64,000 nt of DNA from the NCBI GenBank assembly GCA_030692765.1, contig JAUYUB010000006.1:124001-188000 (forward strand), written 5' to 3'. How positions within the stretch are numbered: position 1 is the stretch's first letter; the number at the start of each line of letters is the position of its first letter. The DNA comes from Sulfuricurvum sp. Its GTDB lineage: Bacteria; Campylobacterota; Campylobacteria; Campylobacterales; Sulfurimonadaceae. The notes under the pieces were generated by a model, which did no database searches, was not told the DNA's origin, and was given only the letters and a program-made list of their open reading frames with translations. This document shows, piece after piece, positions 1-8,514 of this stretch. The position numbers and the translations under genes are program-made.

Positions 1-1216
1 CATGCGAATAATTGGCAATCATCGAGGTGAAAACATAGTTGTTGGGAACAAAAATGATACGTCCTGCCCGACGATTGGTATTGATTGTCGTTAAAGTAAC
101 ATCTTCCATCAAGGTAATACGTAACAAGGAGATATCCAAAACATCCCCTACATACTCCATCCCCTCTTTGACAAAACGAACACGGTCCCCTACATGAATC
201 GATCCGCCAAAAACAATCACGAACCATCCGATGATAGACATAAACCAGTCACGTAAAGCAATCGCAAGACCTGCAGAGGCAAATCCCAAAACCGTCGCTA
301 AGTAACCGACATTGTCCATAAAGCTGAAAAGCAAAATGACAATGACCAAAGTCACCGTTACAAACGTTAAAATCTTATTGGCCATATAAAAACGTTCATT
401 ATCCGTAATATACCGCTTAACGATACGCTTGATTAAAAATGCGATAATAAACAATACAATGATTACCGAACCGATGTTCAGTAATTTATAAAGTTGATCT
501 TTAATCTCTTTGTTAAGTTTTGCTTCAATGGACTCAACGCGTTTACCATACACATCTGCCGTAGAGGTAAGCGTGTCAAGTGCTAATTTGAACTTTTCTA
601 TTTGCAACAGTGTCGCATCAAGCTCAACTTCATAATCTGCTTTTGGGTTTAGCTTCATCAGCTGTCGGTATAATGCAACTTGACGTTCCATAACATCGGT
701 TATTTCTCTAAGTTCTTCCGCTTTTGCTTCATAATCTTTATACTGACTGTCAAGACGCTTGATATAGGAAAATCCGGTAATAATTCCAAACGGATTGGTG
801 ATTTTAGGGGCTTCTTCAACCGTATCAGGTTTTAGTAAACTGGCGAATGGAGAGGTCCCTTGCATTCTAAAAGCATCAATCTGATCCGTTAGAATCTTTT
901 CTTTGGCTTGTAAAGCTTCGATTTCCAATCGCCGCTCAGCTGTTGTACGACGATCTTTTAGCTCAAGGATACGTCGCTGAACTTCCCGTAAACTTTTACG
1001 CGAACTTTGATATGCCATATAAGAATTGTAGCTCTTTGTCCAAATACTGCTGTCTCTTGTCAACTCTTTTTTGATTTTCGCCAATTCATGCTCAGCATTT
1101 TGAATCGTTATCTCTTTGGATTCTCCCTCTATAAACTCAGCATCTTTTTTAGGGGCACCATAGGCACAGCTTGCAAGAAGAAAAAAAGTGACAATAAACG
1201 TAAAATACGACTTCAT
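1..1216 (-). CDS. MscS-family mechanosensitive channel (3' end outside window)
   Basis: Small-conductance mechanosensitive channel of the inner membrane, which releases solutes on hypo-osmotic shock. About 405 codons are visible; the C-terminus lies beyond the left edge. The start ATG follows a GAGG site 7 bases upstream, 2 bases after the aroB stop. A signal sequence comes first (FFLLASCAYG; LASC also fits a lipobox, so lipoprotein processing is possible), then a charged, probably coiled-coil periplasmic region to about residue 245. Hydrophobic helices follow, then the pore-lining stretch rich in Gly/Ala (LGFASAGLAIALRDW) and the MscS beta-domain (GGSIHVGDRVRF, FVPNNYVFTS). The long N-terminal periplasmic domain makes it larger than E. 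coli MscS. It is coupled to aroB, as in other Campylobacterota. Family assignment is firm; the gating properties are not known. Confidence 0.92.
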   Translation of the reverse strand, partial: MKSYFTFIVTFFLLASCAYGAPKKDAEFIEGESKEITIQNAEHELAKIKKELTRDSSIWTKSYNSYMAYQSSRKSLREVQRRILELKDRRTTAERRLEIEALQAKEKILTDQIDAFRMQGTSPFASLLKPDTVEEAPKITNPFGIITGFSYIKRLDSQYKDYEAKAEELREITDVMERQVALYRQLMKLNPKADYEVELDATLLQIEKFKLALDTLTSTADVYGKRVESIEAKLNKEIKDQLYKLLNIGSVIIVLFIIAFLIKRIVKRYITDNERFYMANKILTFVTVTLVIVILLFSFMDNVGYLATVLGFASAGLAIALRDWFMSIIGWFVIVFGGSIHVGDRVRFVKEGMEYVGDVLDISLLRITLMEDVTLTTINTNRRAGRIIFVPNNYVFTSMIANYSH

Positions 1217-1218
1217 GA

Positions 1219-2268
1219 TTATGCCTCTTCGTAACGTTTCAATACGTTTTTAACCGTATCCGCAGGAATGGAATCGGTGATTTTAACGCCGCCAATAGAG
1301 TGAGGAAGGATAAAGGTAATCGACGCATCTGAACTTTTTTTATCCAGAAAAAAAGCTTGATAAAATTTTTCAATGTCCGCAATCGGATATGTTAACGGTA
1401 AATCATAACGTTCTAAAACAGCTCGAATACGTTTTGCTTCTTCACGATTCATCAGTTCAACATCACAGGCCAAATCATTCGCCATAATCATACCGATCGC
1501 AACACTCTCACCATGCAAATAGGTCTCATAACGGGTTTCATTTTCAATAACATGACCAAAAGTATGACCGTAATTGAGTGCTGCACGAAGTCCCTGTTCT
1601 TTTTCATCGGCTTCTACCACTTTGGCTTTAGTCTCAACTGCTTGAGTGATTGCCATGATAAGATTATCTCCCTCTCGTAAATCATTATCTTCCAGCCATT
1701 CAAAAAATTGAGCATTAAATGTCACTGCCATCTTAACGATTTCAGCTACTCCAGCCCCAAATTCCCGTGCCGGCAAGGTAGTTAAAAAAGAAGGGTCGAT
1801 GTGAACAGCTTTAGGCTGATGAAATGCCCCGATGAGATTTTTTCCATACTTGTTATTAATCCCGGTTTTTCCACCAACGCTTGCATCGACTTGAGAAAGA
1901 AGTGTTGTAGGGATTTGGATAAAATCAATCCCGCGATTGTACAAACTCGATGCAAAACCGCCCATATCCCCGATCACTCCTCCGCCAAAGGCTATCAAAA
2001 GAGATTTACGATTTAAACGGTGATCAAACATACGATCCAAAATAAATTCAATGCTCTCCCAATTTTTATACTGCTCACCATCGGCAATCGTAATGATATA
2101 CACCTCTTTTGCACTCAGACGTGACAGCAGCGTTTTCAAATGGAGACCCGCAACTTTTGGATTCGTTAAAATCGCGACTTTTCCATCATATTTTATTTCA
2201 TTCAAGGGTCCAATATGGATTGGATAAGAGTCGTCAATGGTTCGGTTAAGGGCAATATTGATCGTCAT
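1219..2268 (-). CDS. aroB: 3-dehydroquinate synthase
   Basis: Converts DAHP to 3-dehydroquinate, the second step of the shikimate pathway, in the cytoplasm with NAD and a divalent metal. At 349 residues it is of normal length. The NAD-binding glycine-rich motif GGGVIGDMGG is at residues 95-104, followed by the family signature QVDASVGGKTGIN and the metal-binding helix ALNYGHTFGHVIE. The gene is the upstream partner of the mechanosensitive channel gene, 2 bases apart, so the two are probably cotranscribed. A short AT-rich hairpin and a gap of about 70 bases separate it from the TrkA-C gene upstream. Confidence 0.97.
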   Translation of the reverse strand: MTINIALNRTIDDSYPIHIGPLNEIKYDGKVAILTNPKVAGLHLKTLLSRLSAKEVYIITIADGEQYKNWESIEFILDRMFDHRLNRKSLLIAFGGGVIGDMGGFASSLYNRGIDFIQIPTTLLSQVDASVGGKTGINNKYGKNLIGAFHQPKAVHIDPSFLTTLPAREFGAGVAEIVKMAVTFNAQFFEWLEDNDLREGDNLIMAITQAVETKAKVVEADEKEQGLRAALNYGHTFGHVIENETRYETYLHGESVAIGMIMANDLACDVELMNREEAKRIRAVLERYDLPLTYPIADIEKFYQAFFLDKKSSDASITFILPHSIGGVKITDSIPADTVKNVLKRYEEA

Positions 2269-2314
2269 GCGTGGCCTAAAAATAAAGTATGGTAATGGGC
2301 TATAGTGTACTTTA

Positions 2315-2336
2315 AAGTCTCTTAAAATTAAGACTT
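2315..2336 (-). terminator. AT-rich hairpin after the TrkA-C gene
   Basis: The sequence aagtctcttaaaattaagact(t) can fold as CTTA-aaat-TAAG flanked by AAGT/ACTT with a small bulge, directly after the stop codon of the gene that ends at 2338. On the minus strand it is followed by TTTAAAG, a weak U-tract. It could be a modest terminator; the stem is weak. Confidence 0.35.
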
Positions 2337-2337
2337 C

Positions 2338-3747
2338 TTAGATCTGTGTGGGGATAAAAAGCTGATGATAGGAGTCTAGTTTTGTGTATAAAGTTTCTGT
2401 ATCTGTCGCTAAAAAACGTTTCAACGGACTGGCAAACATCTTTTGGGTAAAAGGCAAACACTGTAAAAAATTATCATTATCTCTTAACAGACGGATGGGA
2501 TTTTCTTCGGTTTCTGTCACATGAATGGATTTGGAGAAAATATCCGAAAGATTATTAAAATGCTCAATAGCCCGCAGATTACTCGTTCGGTCTTCAACCA
2601 CATAATCAATCAATTCCAAATCAAAACCAAGCTGAGAAGCTACGTCAAAAATCGTTGTAGAGATATGCTCAACATGATTTTCTTCACCCAAAATCACCAC
2701 TGACTTTTTCAAAGTTGAAAAAGAACGATCCGCCAATTTCAATACCGGTACGTTGCTTTTGTAAAGGCTGGATCGAATTGCTTTTTTATTAAACATCTTT
2801 TGGGATACAATAAATAACCCGATATGATGTTTTCGAATGTCTCTGGACATAATCTCTTCATCAACCATTCCAGCATAAACAATATCCAATTCAATACCGT
2901 TGTCTACATACGATTTAATATGTCTTAAACTGTCGATGTTTCCGGGATTGACTACTTTTATCAGTAAGGGCTTATTGAGTTTTTTGTGAATATAGACGCT
3001 TCGGCGTACCAGTTCATGAATGGTTTTTGTCTTTTCTATCTCCATATCAATGTACAAATAGAGTTTACTTCCAAAAGGAGCCGGAAATTGACCAAGCTCA
3101 CGCTTAATAGCACGATAAACGGATCTTAGAACATTGGGTTCTCCTACCAATACGAGTGTATCATTGGGCTGAATCATTTTTTGATCCGTAGGAAGAATAA
3201 GCTGACGATTGCGGTAAATTGCCGCTATTTTCCAATTATTTTGCTCGATAGCACCAATATGGCGATATACGAAGGAACTTCCAAAAGGGACAAGGACCTC
3301 CATTATTTCCCCATTTCCCAATCCAATGTTTTGAGCCAGAACAGGGATGTTCGGGAGAAACTGGATCAAGTTAAGACCAATGATTTGCTGCATATTGACC
3401 CATTCAATTCCGTCGTCAGCATTTTTGGTATTCCATAAATCAAGTGCGATAATACGAATATTAGGTTTGAAAAGACGTATATTTTTAATGGTATTTTCTA
3501 AATCCAAAGGATTCTCCATGACTAAAATAGCCTGAGAAAAATCGACCTTCAAGACATTGGTGATTTTATAATTACTGGTAGGATCAAAAGTAAAAAATTT
3601 AAATCGTGCCGTATCATAGCCTTCAAAAGGCTCTTCCTCTTTGGATTGAACGACATAATAAATGTTTTCACTCGTTTGAATACCGATGACACTCTTTATA
3701 AAGTGCCGGCCGATAATCCCATCTGCAACGATTAAAATTTTTTTCAT
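2338..3747 (-). CDS. TrkA-C (RCK_C) domain protein, COG3400-like
   Basis: A 469-residue soluble protein with no predicted membrane helix. Residues 1-130 look like a Rossmann-type nucleotide-binding (TrkA-N-like) domain opening with KKILIVADGIIGRHF. Residues about 145-215 match a TrkA-C domain (NGEIMEVLVPFGSSFVYRH, ending NDTLVLVGEPNVL), which in potassium transporters binds a nucleotide or ion ligand. The C-terminal half (about 225-440) has alternating beta/alpha character resembling a tandem universal-stress-protein fold, but I cannot name a family for it. It may regulate a potassium or other cation transporter encoded elsewhere; no transporter lies next to it. Function is inferred from the domain only. 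Confidence 0.7.
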   Translation of the reverse strand: MKKILIVADGIIGRHFIKSVIGIQTSENIYYVVQSKEEEPFEGYDTARFKFFTFDPTSNYKITNVLKVDFSQAILVMENPLDLENTIKNIRLFKPNIRIIALDLWNTKNADDGIEWVNMQQIIGLNLIQFLPNIPVLAQNIGLGNGEIMEVLVPFGSSFVYRHIGAIEQNNWKIAAIYRNRQLILPTDQKMIQPNDTLVLVGEPNVLRSVYRAIKRELGQFPAPFGSKLYLYIDMEIEKTKTIHELVRRSVYIHKKLNKPLLIKVVNPGNIDSLRHIKSYVDNGIELDIVYAGMVDEEIMSRDIRKHHIGLFIVSQKMFNKKAIRSSLYKSNVPVLKLADRSFSTLKKSVVILGEENHVEHISTTIFDVASQLGFDLELIDYVVEDRTSNLRAIEHFNNLSDIFSKSIHVTETEENPIRLLRDNDNFLQCLPFTQKMFASPLKRFLATDTETLYTKLDSYHQLFIPTQI

Positions 3748-3814
3748 TCTTTAGTGACCACCTATTGTTACCGTGATTGTACCATACAAATATTCACGAC
3801 TCTATTTATGAACA

Positions 3815-3823
3815 TGGTATACT
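3815..3823 (+). promoter_or_regulatory. Predicted extended -10 promoter of the EAL gene
   Basis: TGGTATACT fits the extended -10 pattern TGnTATACT about 30 bases before the coding start in the divergent gap. No clear -35 is visible, which is usual for Campylobacterota housekeeping promoters. The pattern TGnTAnnAT recurs before several other genes in this window. Confidence 0.5.
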
Positions 3824-3851
3824 AACAATAAGTGATTAGTAAAGGATGAGT

Positions 3852-5348
3852 ATGAAAGTTGATACAAAAAAGTATTTTGCGGCTTTATTTATATTTTGTG
3901 CAACAGTTATTGCTATAGGTATTCATGATTACAGACAGGATAATCATCTCCTCTTTGATACGATTACAAAATCATTGCTTATTTTTATGGGAGCGCTTCC
4001 ATTTATGCTTCTGTATCGCAATATTCTGTCCCGTAAGGTTGCAGATTTATCCCAAAAGATGGATAGGCAAAATGAGAGGCTGTATGAAACGACGCATCTT
4101 TTAGAAGAAAAAGTAGAAGAAAAGACAAAAGAACTCATCGACGAAGGATTTCAAGATCCTCTCACCCATCTGGCCAATCGTCATCGCCTTATTTTTAACA
4201 TGGACCGCTATGCCTATCATACCCTTATCATTATTCATCTGCAAAACTTCAAAGAACTCAACCATTTTTTCGGAACGAATATCGGAGATTCTCTTTTGCG
4301 GCAGTTTGGATTGTGGCTGGAGCGTATGAACTACAACGCCTATCGATTAGGGCATCATGAATTTGCTCTCTTGCATGAAAAAAATTACGATCAGGAGGAG
4401 CTTACCACTTTTTGCAATACGTTCTTGCATCAGCTCTCATCTCATGTTTTTGCGGCCGGTCTTGAAAATGTTTCCCTCCATGTACGTATGGGAATTCATA
4501 TGGGGGATGAGCTTTCACTGGCCCATGCTGATACAGCACTGCAATCCGCCATAGAGATGTCAAAAAGTTTTGTTTTGTATGATGAGGATGAGGAAAATGT
4601 TGAATTACAGTGCCATCATAATATCCAAACAGCCCTCAACATACGTGAAGCGTTTCATTCCGGACGTATCATCTGCTATTATCAACCGATTATTTCAACG
4701 ATAACGGGTAAGATAGAAAAATACGAAACGTTGGCTCGCTTAATAGATACCGATGCAACGATCATTCCTCCTCATGATTTTTTAGACGTTGCTCAAAAAA
4801 CACGTCTATACCCTCAGATAACCCAAGAAATTGTCCGTCAAACCTGTGAAGTCTTTAAAGATCGAGAGGAAACCTTTACGATTCATCTGTCTCATTTGGA
4901 CATTATCGATCATGCAACGATCCATTCTATCGAAGAGATGATTGTCAGCACCAATACGGCTGAGCGGATTATTTTTGAACTCTCTGAAGAAGATATTTAT
5001 GAACATTACATTCCAATAATGTTGTTTATGCAGCATATTAAACGTCTCGGAGTCAAAATAGCGGTTGACAATTTTGGCAGCAGTTACTCGAATTTTGATA
5101 AGATAATGCATTTAGAAATTGACTATCTCAAAATTGACGGTGCCCTGATCAATAAAATCATACACAGCCCACGACATACTCAAATCATCCAGACTATCGT
5201 CTCTTTCGCAGATGCCATCGGTGCAAAAGCAATCGCAGAGAGTGTTGAAACAGCTGAAATCTTAGAAAAAATCACCACCATTGGCGTTCCTTTTGCACAA
5301 GGATACCATATCGGGAAACCTGGTCCTTTGGGTTTTGACGCAAAGTAG
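3852..5348 (+). CDS. Membrane GGDEF/EAL protein with altered catalytic motifs
   Basis: Cyclic-di-GMP related protein of about 498 residues. Two in-frame ATGs lie 6 bases apart; the second is chosen because AAAGGA then sits 6 bases upstream, whereas it abuts the first. Two transmembrane segments (about residues 8-22 and 38-56) are followed by a coiled coil and then a GGDEF-like domain (DPLTHLANRHRLIF) whose signature is replaced by HHEFALL, so it should not make c-di-GMP. The C-terminal EAL domain has ETL for EAL, DNFGSSYSNF in place of the usual DDFGTGYS, and AESVET. The Asp-to-Asn change affects a residue that normally helps bind metal, so phosphodiesterase activity is doubtful; a receptor or scaffold role is possible. 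It is a monocistronic plus-strand gene between minus-strand neighbours. Confidence 0.85.
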   Translation: MKVDTKKYFAALFIFCATVIAIGIHDYRQDNHLLFDTITKSLLIFMGALPFMLLYRNILSRKVADLSQKMDRQNERLYETTHLLEEKVEEKTKELIDEGFQDPLTHLANRHRLIFNMDRYAYHTLIIIHLQNFKELNHFFGTNIGDSLLRQFGLWLERMNYNAYRLGHHEFALLHEKNYDQEELTTFCNTFLHQLSSHVFAAGLENVSLHVRMGIHMGDELSLAHADTALQSAIEMSKSFVLYDEDEENVELQCHHNIQTALNIREAFHSGRIICYYQPIISTITGKIEKYETLARLIDTDATIIPPHDFLDVAQKTRLYPQITQEIVRQTCEVFKDREETFTIHLSHLDIIDHATIHSIEEMIVSTNTAERIIFELSEEDIYEHYIPIMLFMQHIKRLGVKIAVDNFGSSYSNFDKIMHLEIDYLKIDGALINKIIHSPRHTQIIQTIVSFADAIGAKAIAESVETAEILEKITTIGVPFAQGYHIGKPGPLGFDAK

Positions 5349-5358
5349 TCATTTTTAT

Positions 5359-6105
5359 TTAAAGAACAATCCCCTCTTGACCCAAACGATAGAGGGCAAA
5401 ATCATATTTAATCGGATCATTAGGATCAAAAGAACGTAATGTTTCGGTTAGTTCCAATGCCGCTTTAAGATCACACTGTTTACGCTGTAACAATCCAAGT
5501 TTTTTTGAGAGTGAGAAGGTATGGGTATCCAATGGCATAATCAGCTCACGAGGGCTCATCACATCCCATAGACCCATATCCAATGAATCGTTTCGTACCA
5601 TCCAGCGTAAATACATCATCCAGCGCTTCATTGCCGATGTTCCTGCTATGCGTTTGATCGGTTTTCCAATAAGAAATGTATAACCTTGCGATCGGTAGGT
5701 ATTGAGATCATACAGTGTCTCAATCACGGCACTGATTCCTCCCAGAACACCCTCTTTCTCATAGCCAAGCTTGAACGTCTTCTCAACGCCCCCCTGACGT
5801 TTTAATCGTCCCAGCGTAATCAGCCATTGTGCAATATCCTCACTGTTTTGAAAGCGATAATATTTCCCTGACGTTGAGCGTATAATCTGCTCGTCATGAG
5901 CATCTAGCAACGAAGCATCCAAAGAACTTAAAAAGGTGACAATCGCTTGAACATTGCCATACGCAAATAGCGCACAAGTCAACGCATGGCATTCATCTCT
6001 CGTGGTGCGTGCAATCATAAGGGGATCGGGCTTCTCACTGCTTAGCTCTTCACTGCAATTACGTAATGCTACCTCAGCGTCTAGGCGTGCTTGCAGTTGT
6101 GTCAT
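5359..6105 (-). CDS. TIGR02757 / DUF2400 family protein
   Basis: A 248-residue soluble protein of a family (TIGR02757) widespread in Campylobacterota and Bacteroidota with no established biochemical role. Recognisable stretches are DPLMIARTTRDECHALTCAL near residues 26-45, the central FKLGYEKEG region, and ELIMPLDTHTFSLSKKLGLL near 188-207. The fold has been suggested to be helix-hairpin-helix-like, but this cannot be judged from the sequence alone. Its start codon overlaps the end of rpoN by 4 bases, so it is the last gene of the tsaE-lptB-rpoN transcription unit. Confidence 0.8.
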   Translation of the reverse strand: MTQLQARLDAEVALRNCSEELSSEKPDPLMIARTTRDECHALTCALFAYGNVQAIVTFLSSLDASLLDAHDEQIIRSTSGKYYRFQNSEDIAQWLITLGRLKRQGGVEKTFKLGYEKEGVLGGISAVIETLYDLNTYRSQGYTFLIGKPIKRIAGTSAMKRWMMYLRWMVRNDSLDMGLWDVMSPRELIMPLDTHTFSLSKKLGLLQRKQCDLKAALELTETLRSFDPNDPIKYDFALYRLGQEGIVL

Positions 6106-7373
6106 CGGCCTAGCTGATAGAGCTTTTTTCGCTCCGAGGAACCTGCTATATTGAGTTGAGCACGGTATTTGGCAATCGTACGGCGCACCATAGTGATTTT
6201 GAATTTGGTTTGTACCATCTCTAGGAGTTTCATGTCACTTAGCGGTTTTGCATGCGATTCTGCTTTGACCAGTTCATTTACATACTCTTTGATTGCGGCA
6301 TTGGAAACATCTTCATCGATTGCCGTTGTAAAAAAGTCTTTCATAGGCAGCGTTCCACGATCACAGGCGATGTATTTGTTCGCAATAGCGCGTGAAATCG
6401 TAGAGGGGTTATGTCCAAACTCGTCTGCAAGTGTTTTGAGTGTCAAAGGCTTAATCGCACCGCCCGTAAAAAAGTCATACTGATACTCAACGATCATAAG
6501 CCCTACTTTGTACAGCGTTGCTTTACGCATCTCCAACGCATCTATCAGACTTCTTGCTTCTTTAATCTTATCACGCACAAACGCATGATCCACCCCATAT
6601 TCTGAATCGATCGAGATCGTAGGATAGTAGCGATCATTCAAAGAGACTTCGATTCCCGTTTCGGGATCGTTGTAAATCATCAAATCGGGGATGACCTGCG
6701 CCGATTCCTCCATGTAGTCAATACCGGGAGGATTTTTAAAACTTCCGACCACATGCATTACCTCAGAGAATTTTGGCTCTTTATGAAAACGGTTCAAGGC
6801 ATCGAGGTGCTCGATCATCTCAATAGCCAGAGAGTACGCTTCATCGCTGATGGATGAGTGCTCAAGCTGAAATAAAAAGGACTCTTTGAGATCGCGCGCA
6901 CCGATACCTACCGGATCGACATGACGAAAACGCCCCCGTATCTGTTCAAACTGTTCAAAAGTGATCCCCTCTTGAGCACAAAATACTTCGGTATCTCCCT
7001 CGTAATATCCACCCTCATCAAGATTTTCGATGACATGACGGGAAATCGCTTGTGACATTGGCGTCGGAAATAAAGGAGCTTCTATTTGCTCTTCTAAAAC
7101 ATCATAGAGGCTTCGATATGCAATTGTGAGAGCTTCTATCGCTTCGGAATGAGAGTTTTGAACATAACCGTATTGAACTTTTTTCGGAATTCTTGCACTA
7201 AAAGATTCTTCGTATCCTGAACGCACTTCGATGAGGGGATTGGACTCCACAAACGGAGACATCGCTTCCCCCAAATCGCTCAAACTCGAATGAAGAATCG
7301 GAAGCCAGTTACGCAGTGTATTTGAAAGCTTATTTTTAAGCTCAACGTTGGTTCGAACCCTTAATGCTGCCAT
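6102..7373 (-). CDS. rpoN: RNA polymerase sigma-54 factor
   Basis: Alternative sigma factor that needs an AAA+ enhancer-binding protein; in Campylobacterota it drives the middle flagellar genes through FlgS/FlgR. The 423-residue protein has the N-terminal activator-interacting region (NKLSNTLRNWLPILHSSLSDL; first residues of the usual glutamine-rich region are poor in Gln), a core-binding region, the helix-turn-helix TLKTLADEFGHNPSTISRAI (about 315-334) and the C-terminal RpoN box RRTIAKYRAQLNI that reads the -24 element. It starts 3 bases after lptB ends. A partner kinase, FlgS, is encoded at 49.5-50.5 kb in this window. Confidence 0.96.
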   Translation of the reverse strand: MAALRVRTNVELKNKLSNTLRNWLPILHSSLSDLGEAMSPFVESNPLIEVRSGYEESFSARIPKKVQYGYVQNSHSEAIEALTIAYRSLYDVLEEQIEAPLFPTPMSQAISRHVIENLDEGGYYEGDTEVFCAQEGITFEQFEQIRGRFRHVDPVGIGARDLKESFLFQLEHSSISDEAYSLAIEMIEHLDALNRFHKEPKFSEVMHVVGSFKNPPGIDYMEESAQVIPDLMIYNDPETGIEVSLNDRYYPTISIDSEYGVDHAFVRDKIKEARSLIDALEMRKATLYKVGLMIVEYQYDFFTGGAIKPLTLKTLADEFGHNPSTISRAIANKYIACDRGTLPMKDFFTTAIDEDVSNAAIKEYVNELVKAESHAKPLSDMKLLEMVQTKFKITMVRRTIAKYRAQLNIAGSSERKKLYQLGR

Positions 7374-7376
7374 GAT

Positions 7377-8111
7377 TTACAGTTTAAACGATTCGCCAAG
7401 ATAGTGTTCACGCACATCGCTGTTATGTGCTATTTCATCACTCGTACCAGAGGCCAGCAACTCTCCGCTTTTAATGACATAGGCGCGATCACATACAGCT
7501 AATGTTTCACGTACGTTATGATCGGTAATCAAAACCCCGATACCGTATTCCACTAATTGTGCGATAACGTTTTGTATGTCAGTGACTGCAATCGGGTCTA
7601 CCCCCGCAAACGGTTCATCCAAGAGTAAAAATCGGGGTTTATTGACCAGTGCACGTGCGATCTCAGCACGACGACGCTCTCCGCCACTGAGATTGATCCC
7701 GCGGCGATTACGAATGGGCTCGATGTTAAACATTTCCAGTAACTCTTCGATACGCTGTTGAGCCAATTCTTTGGAAAGCTTCCCCGCTTCTGCTGCAATT
7801 ATCAGGTTTTCTTCGACGGTTAAATCTTTGAAGATCGATGCTTCCTGCGGTAGATAGCCAATCCCCATAGCGGAACGCTTATGCAACGGAAGATTGGAAA
7901 CATTTTCTCCATCAATGTAAACCTCACCCCCTGTAGCTTCCACCAATCCGCAAATCATATAAAACGTGGTTGTCTTACCCGCACCGTTTGGCCCCAAAAG
8001 TCCAACAACCTCGCCTGTGCGAAGTTCCATACTGATCCCGCGTACGATCTCATGCTTTTTGATCGTCTTGATCAGATTGTTCACTTTTAGTTCATGTATT
8101 TGTTCAGCCAT
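7377..8111 (-). CDS. lptB: LPS export ABC transporter ATPase LptB
   Basis: Cytoplasmic ATPase of the LptB2FG complex, which extracts lipopolysaccharide from the inner membrane and pushes it through the Lpt bridge. At 244 residues it is typical. Walker A is GPNGAGKTT (about 39-47), the ABC signature LSGGERRRAEIARAL and Walker B LLLDEPFAGVDP. The switch His is present in LITDHNVRETL. It overlaps tsaE by 8 bases and precedes rpoN, the order seen in Campylobacter. Confidence 0.95.
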   Translation of the reverse strand: MAEQIHELKVNNLIKTIKKHEIVRGISMELRTGEVVGLLGPNGAGKTTTFYMICGLVEATGGEVYIDGENVSNLPLHKRSAMGIGYLPQEASIFKDLTVEENLIIAAEAGKLSKELAQQRIEELLEMFNIEPIRNRRGINLSGGERRRAEIARALVNKPRFLLLDEPFAGVDPIAVTDIQNVIAQLVEYGIGVLITDHNVRETLAVCDRAYVIKSGELLASGTSDEIAHNSDVREHYLGESFKL

Positions 8112-8514
8112 TTTCTACCTCGTAGCATCGTGTTTCATTATCAAATTTGGTAATTTTTACCACAACGTATGCGAACCCTGCTTTTTTCAGAAATTCAATC
8201 AACGCCGCATCTCCCCATTCGACCAAATGGTATCCTGGCTTTTCCAACTCTTCGAGCATTCCCATGGATAAGAATTTCTCAAAACCGTAATTGTACAAAT
8301 CATAATGAAACAACTTCTCTCCATAACGCTGTTGAAGCGAAAATGTGGGAGAGGTCACCGCTTCATCGATCCCTAAAAAACGCGAAAACGCTTGGGTAAA
8401 GGTCGTTTTCCCGCTCGCAAGATCTCCTCGCAAAACAACAACGCCGCCACTGGGAAGCTGATCACAGATATGTTTGCACAGCTGCGGCAACTGATCAATA
8501 GAAAGCTGCATCAT
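8104..8514 (-). CDS. tsaE: tRNA threonylcarbamoyladenosine ATPase TsaE
   Basis: P-loop ATPase that works with TsaB and TsaD to make the essential t6A37 modification of ANN-decoding tRNAs. The 136-residue protein has Walker A RGDLASGKTTFTQ, the family motif VTSPTFSLQQRY and HYDLYNYGFEKF, and ends with the LVEWGD Walker-B-like motif. It overlaps trpD by 4 bases and lptB by 8, indicating a single mRNA. Confidence 0.95.
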   Translation of the reverse strand: MMQLSIDQLPQLCKHICDQLPSGGVVVLRGDLASGKTTFTQAFSRFLGIDEAVTSPTFSLQQRYGEKLFHYDLYNYGFEKFLSMGMLEELEKPGYHLVEWGDAALIEFLKKAGFAYVVVKITKFDNETRCYEVENG

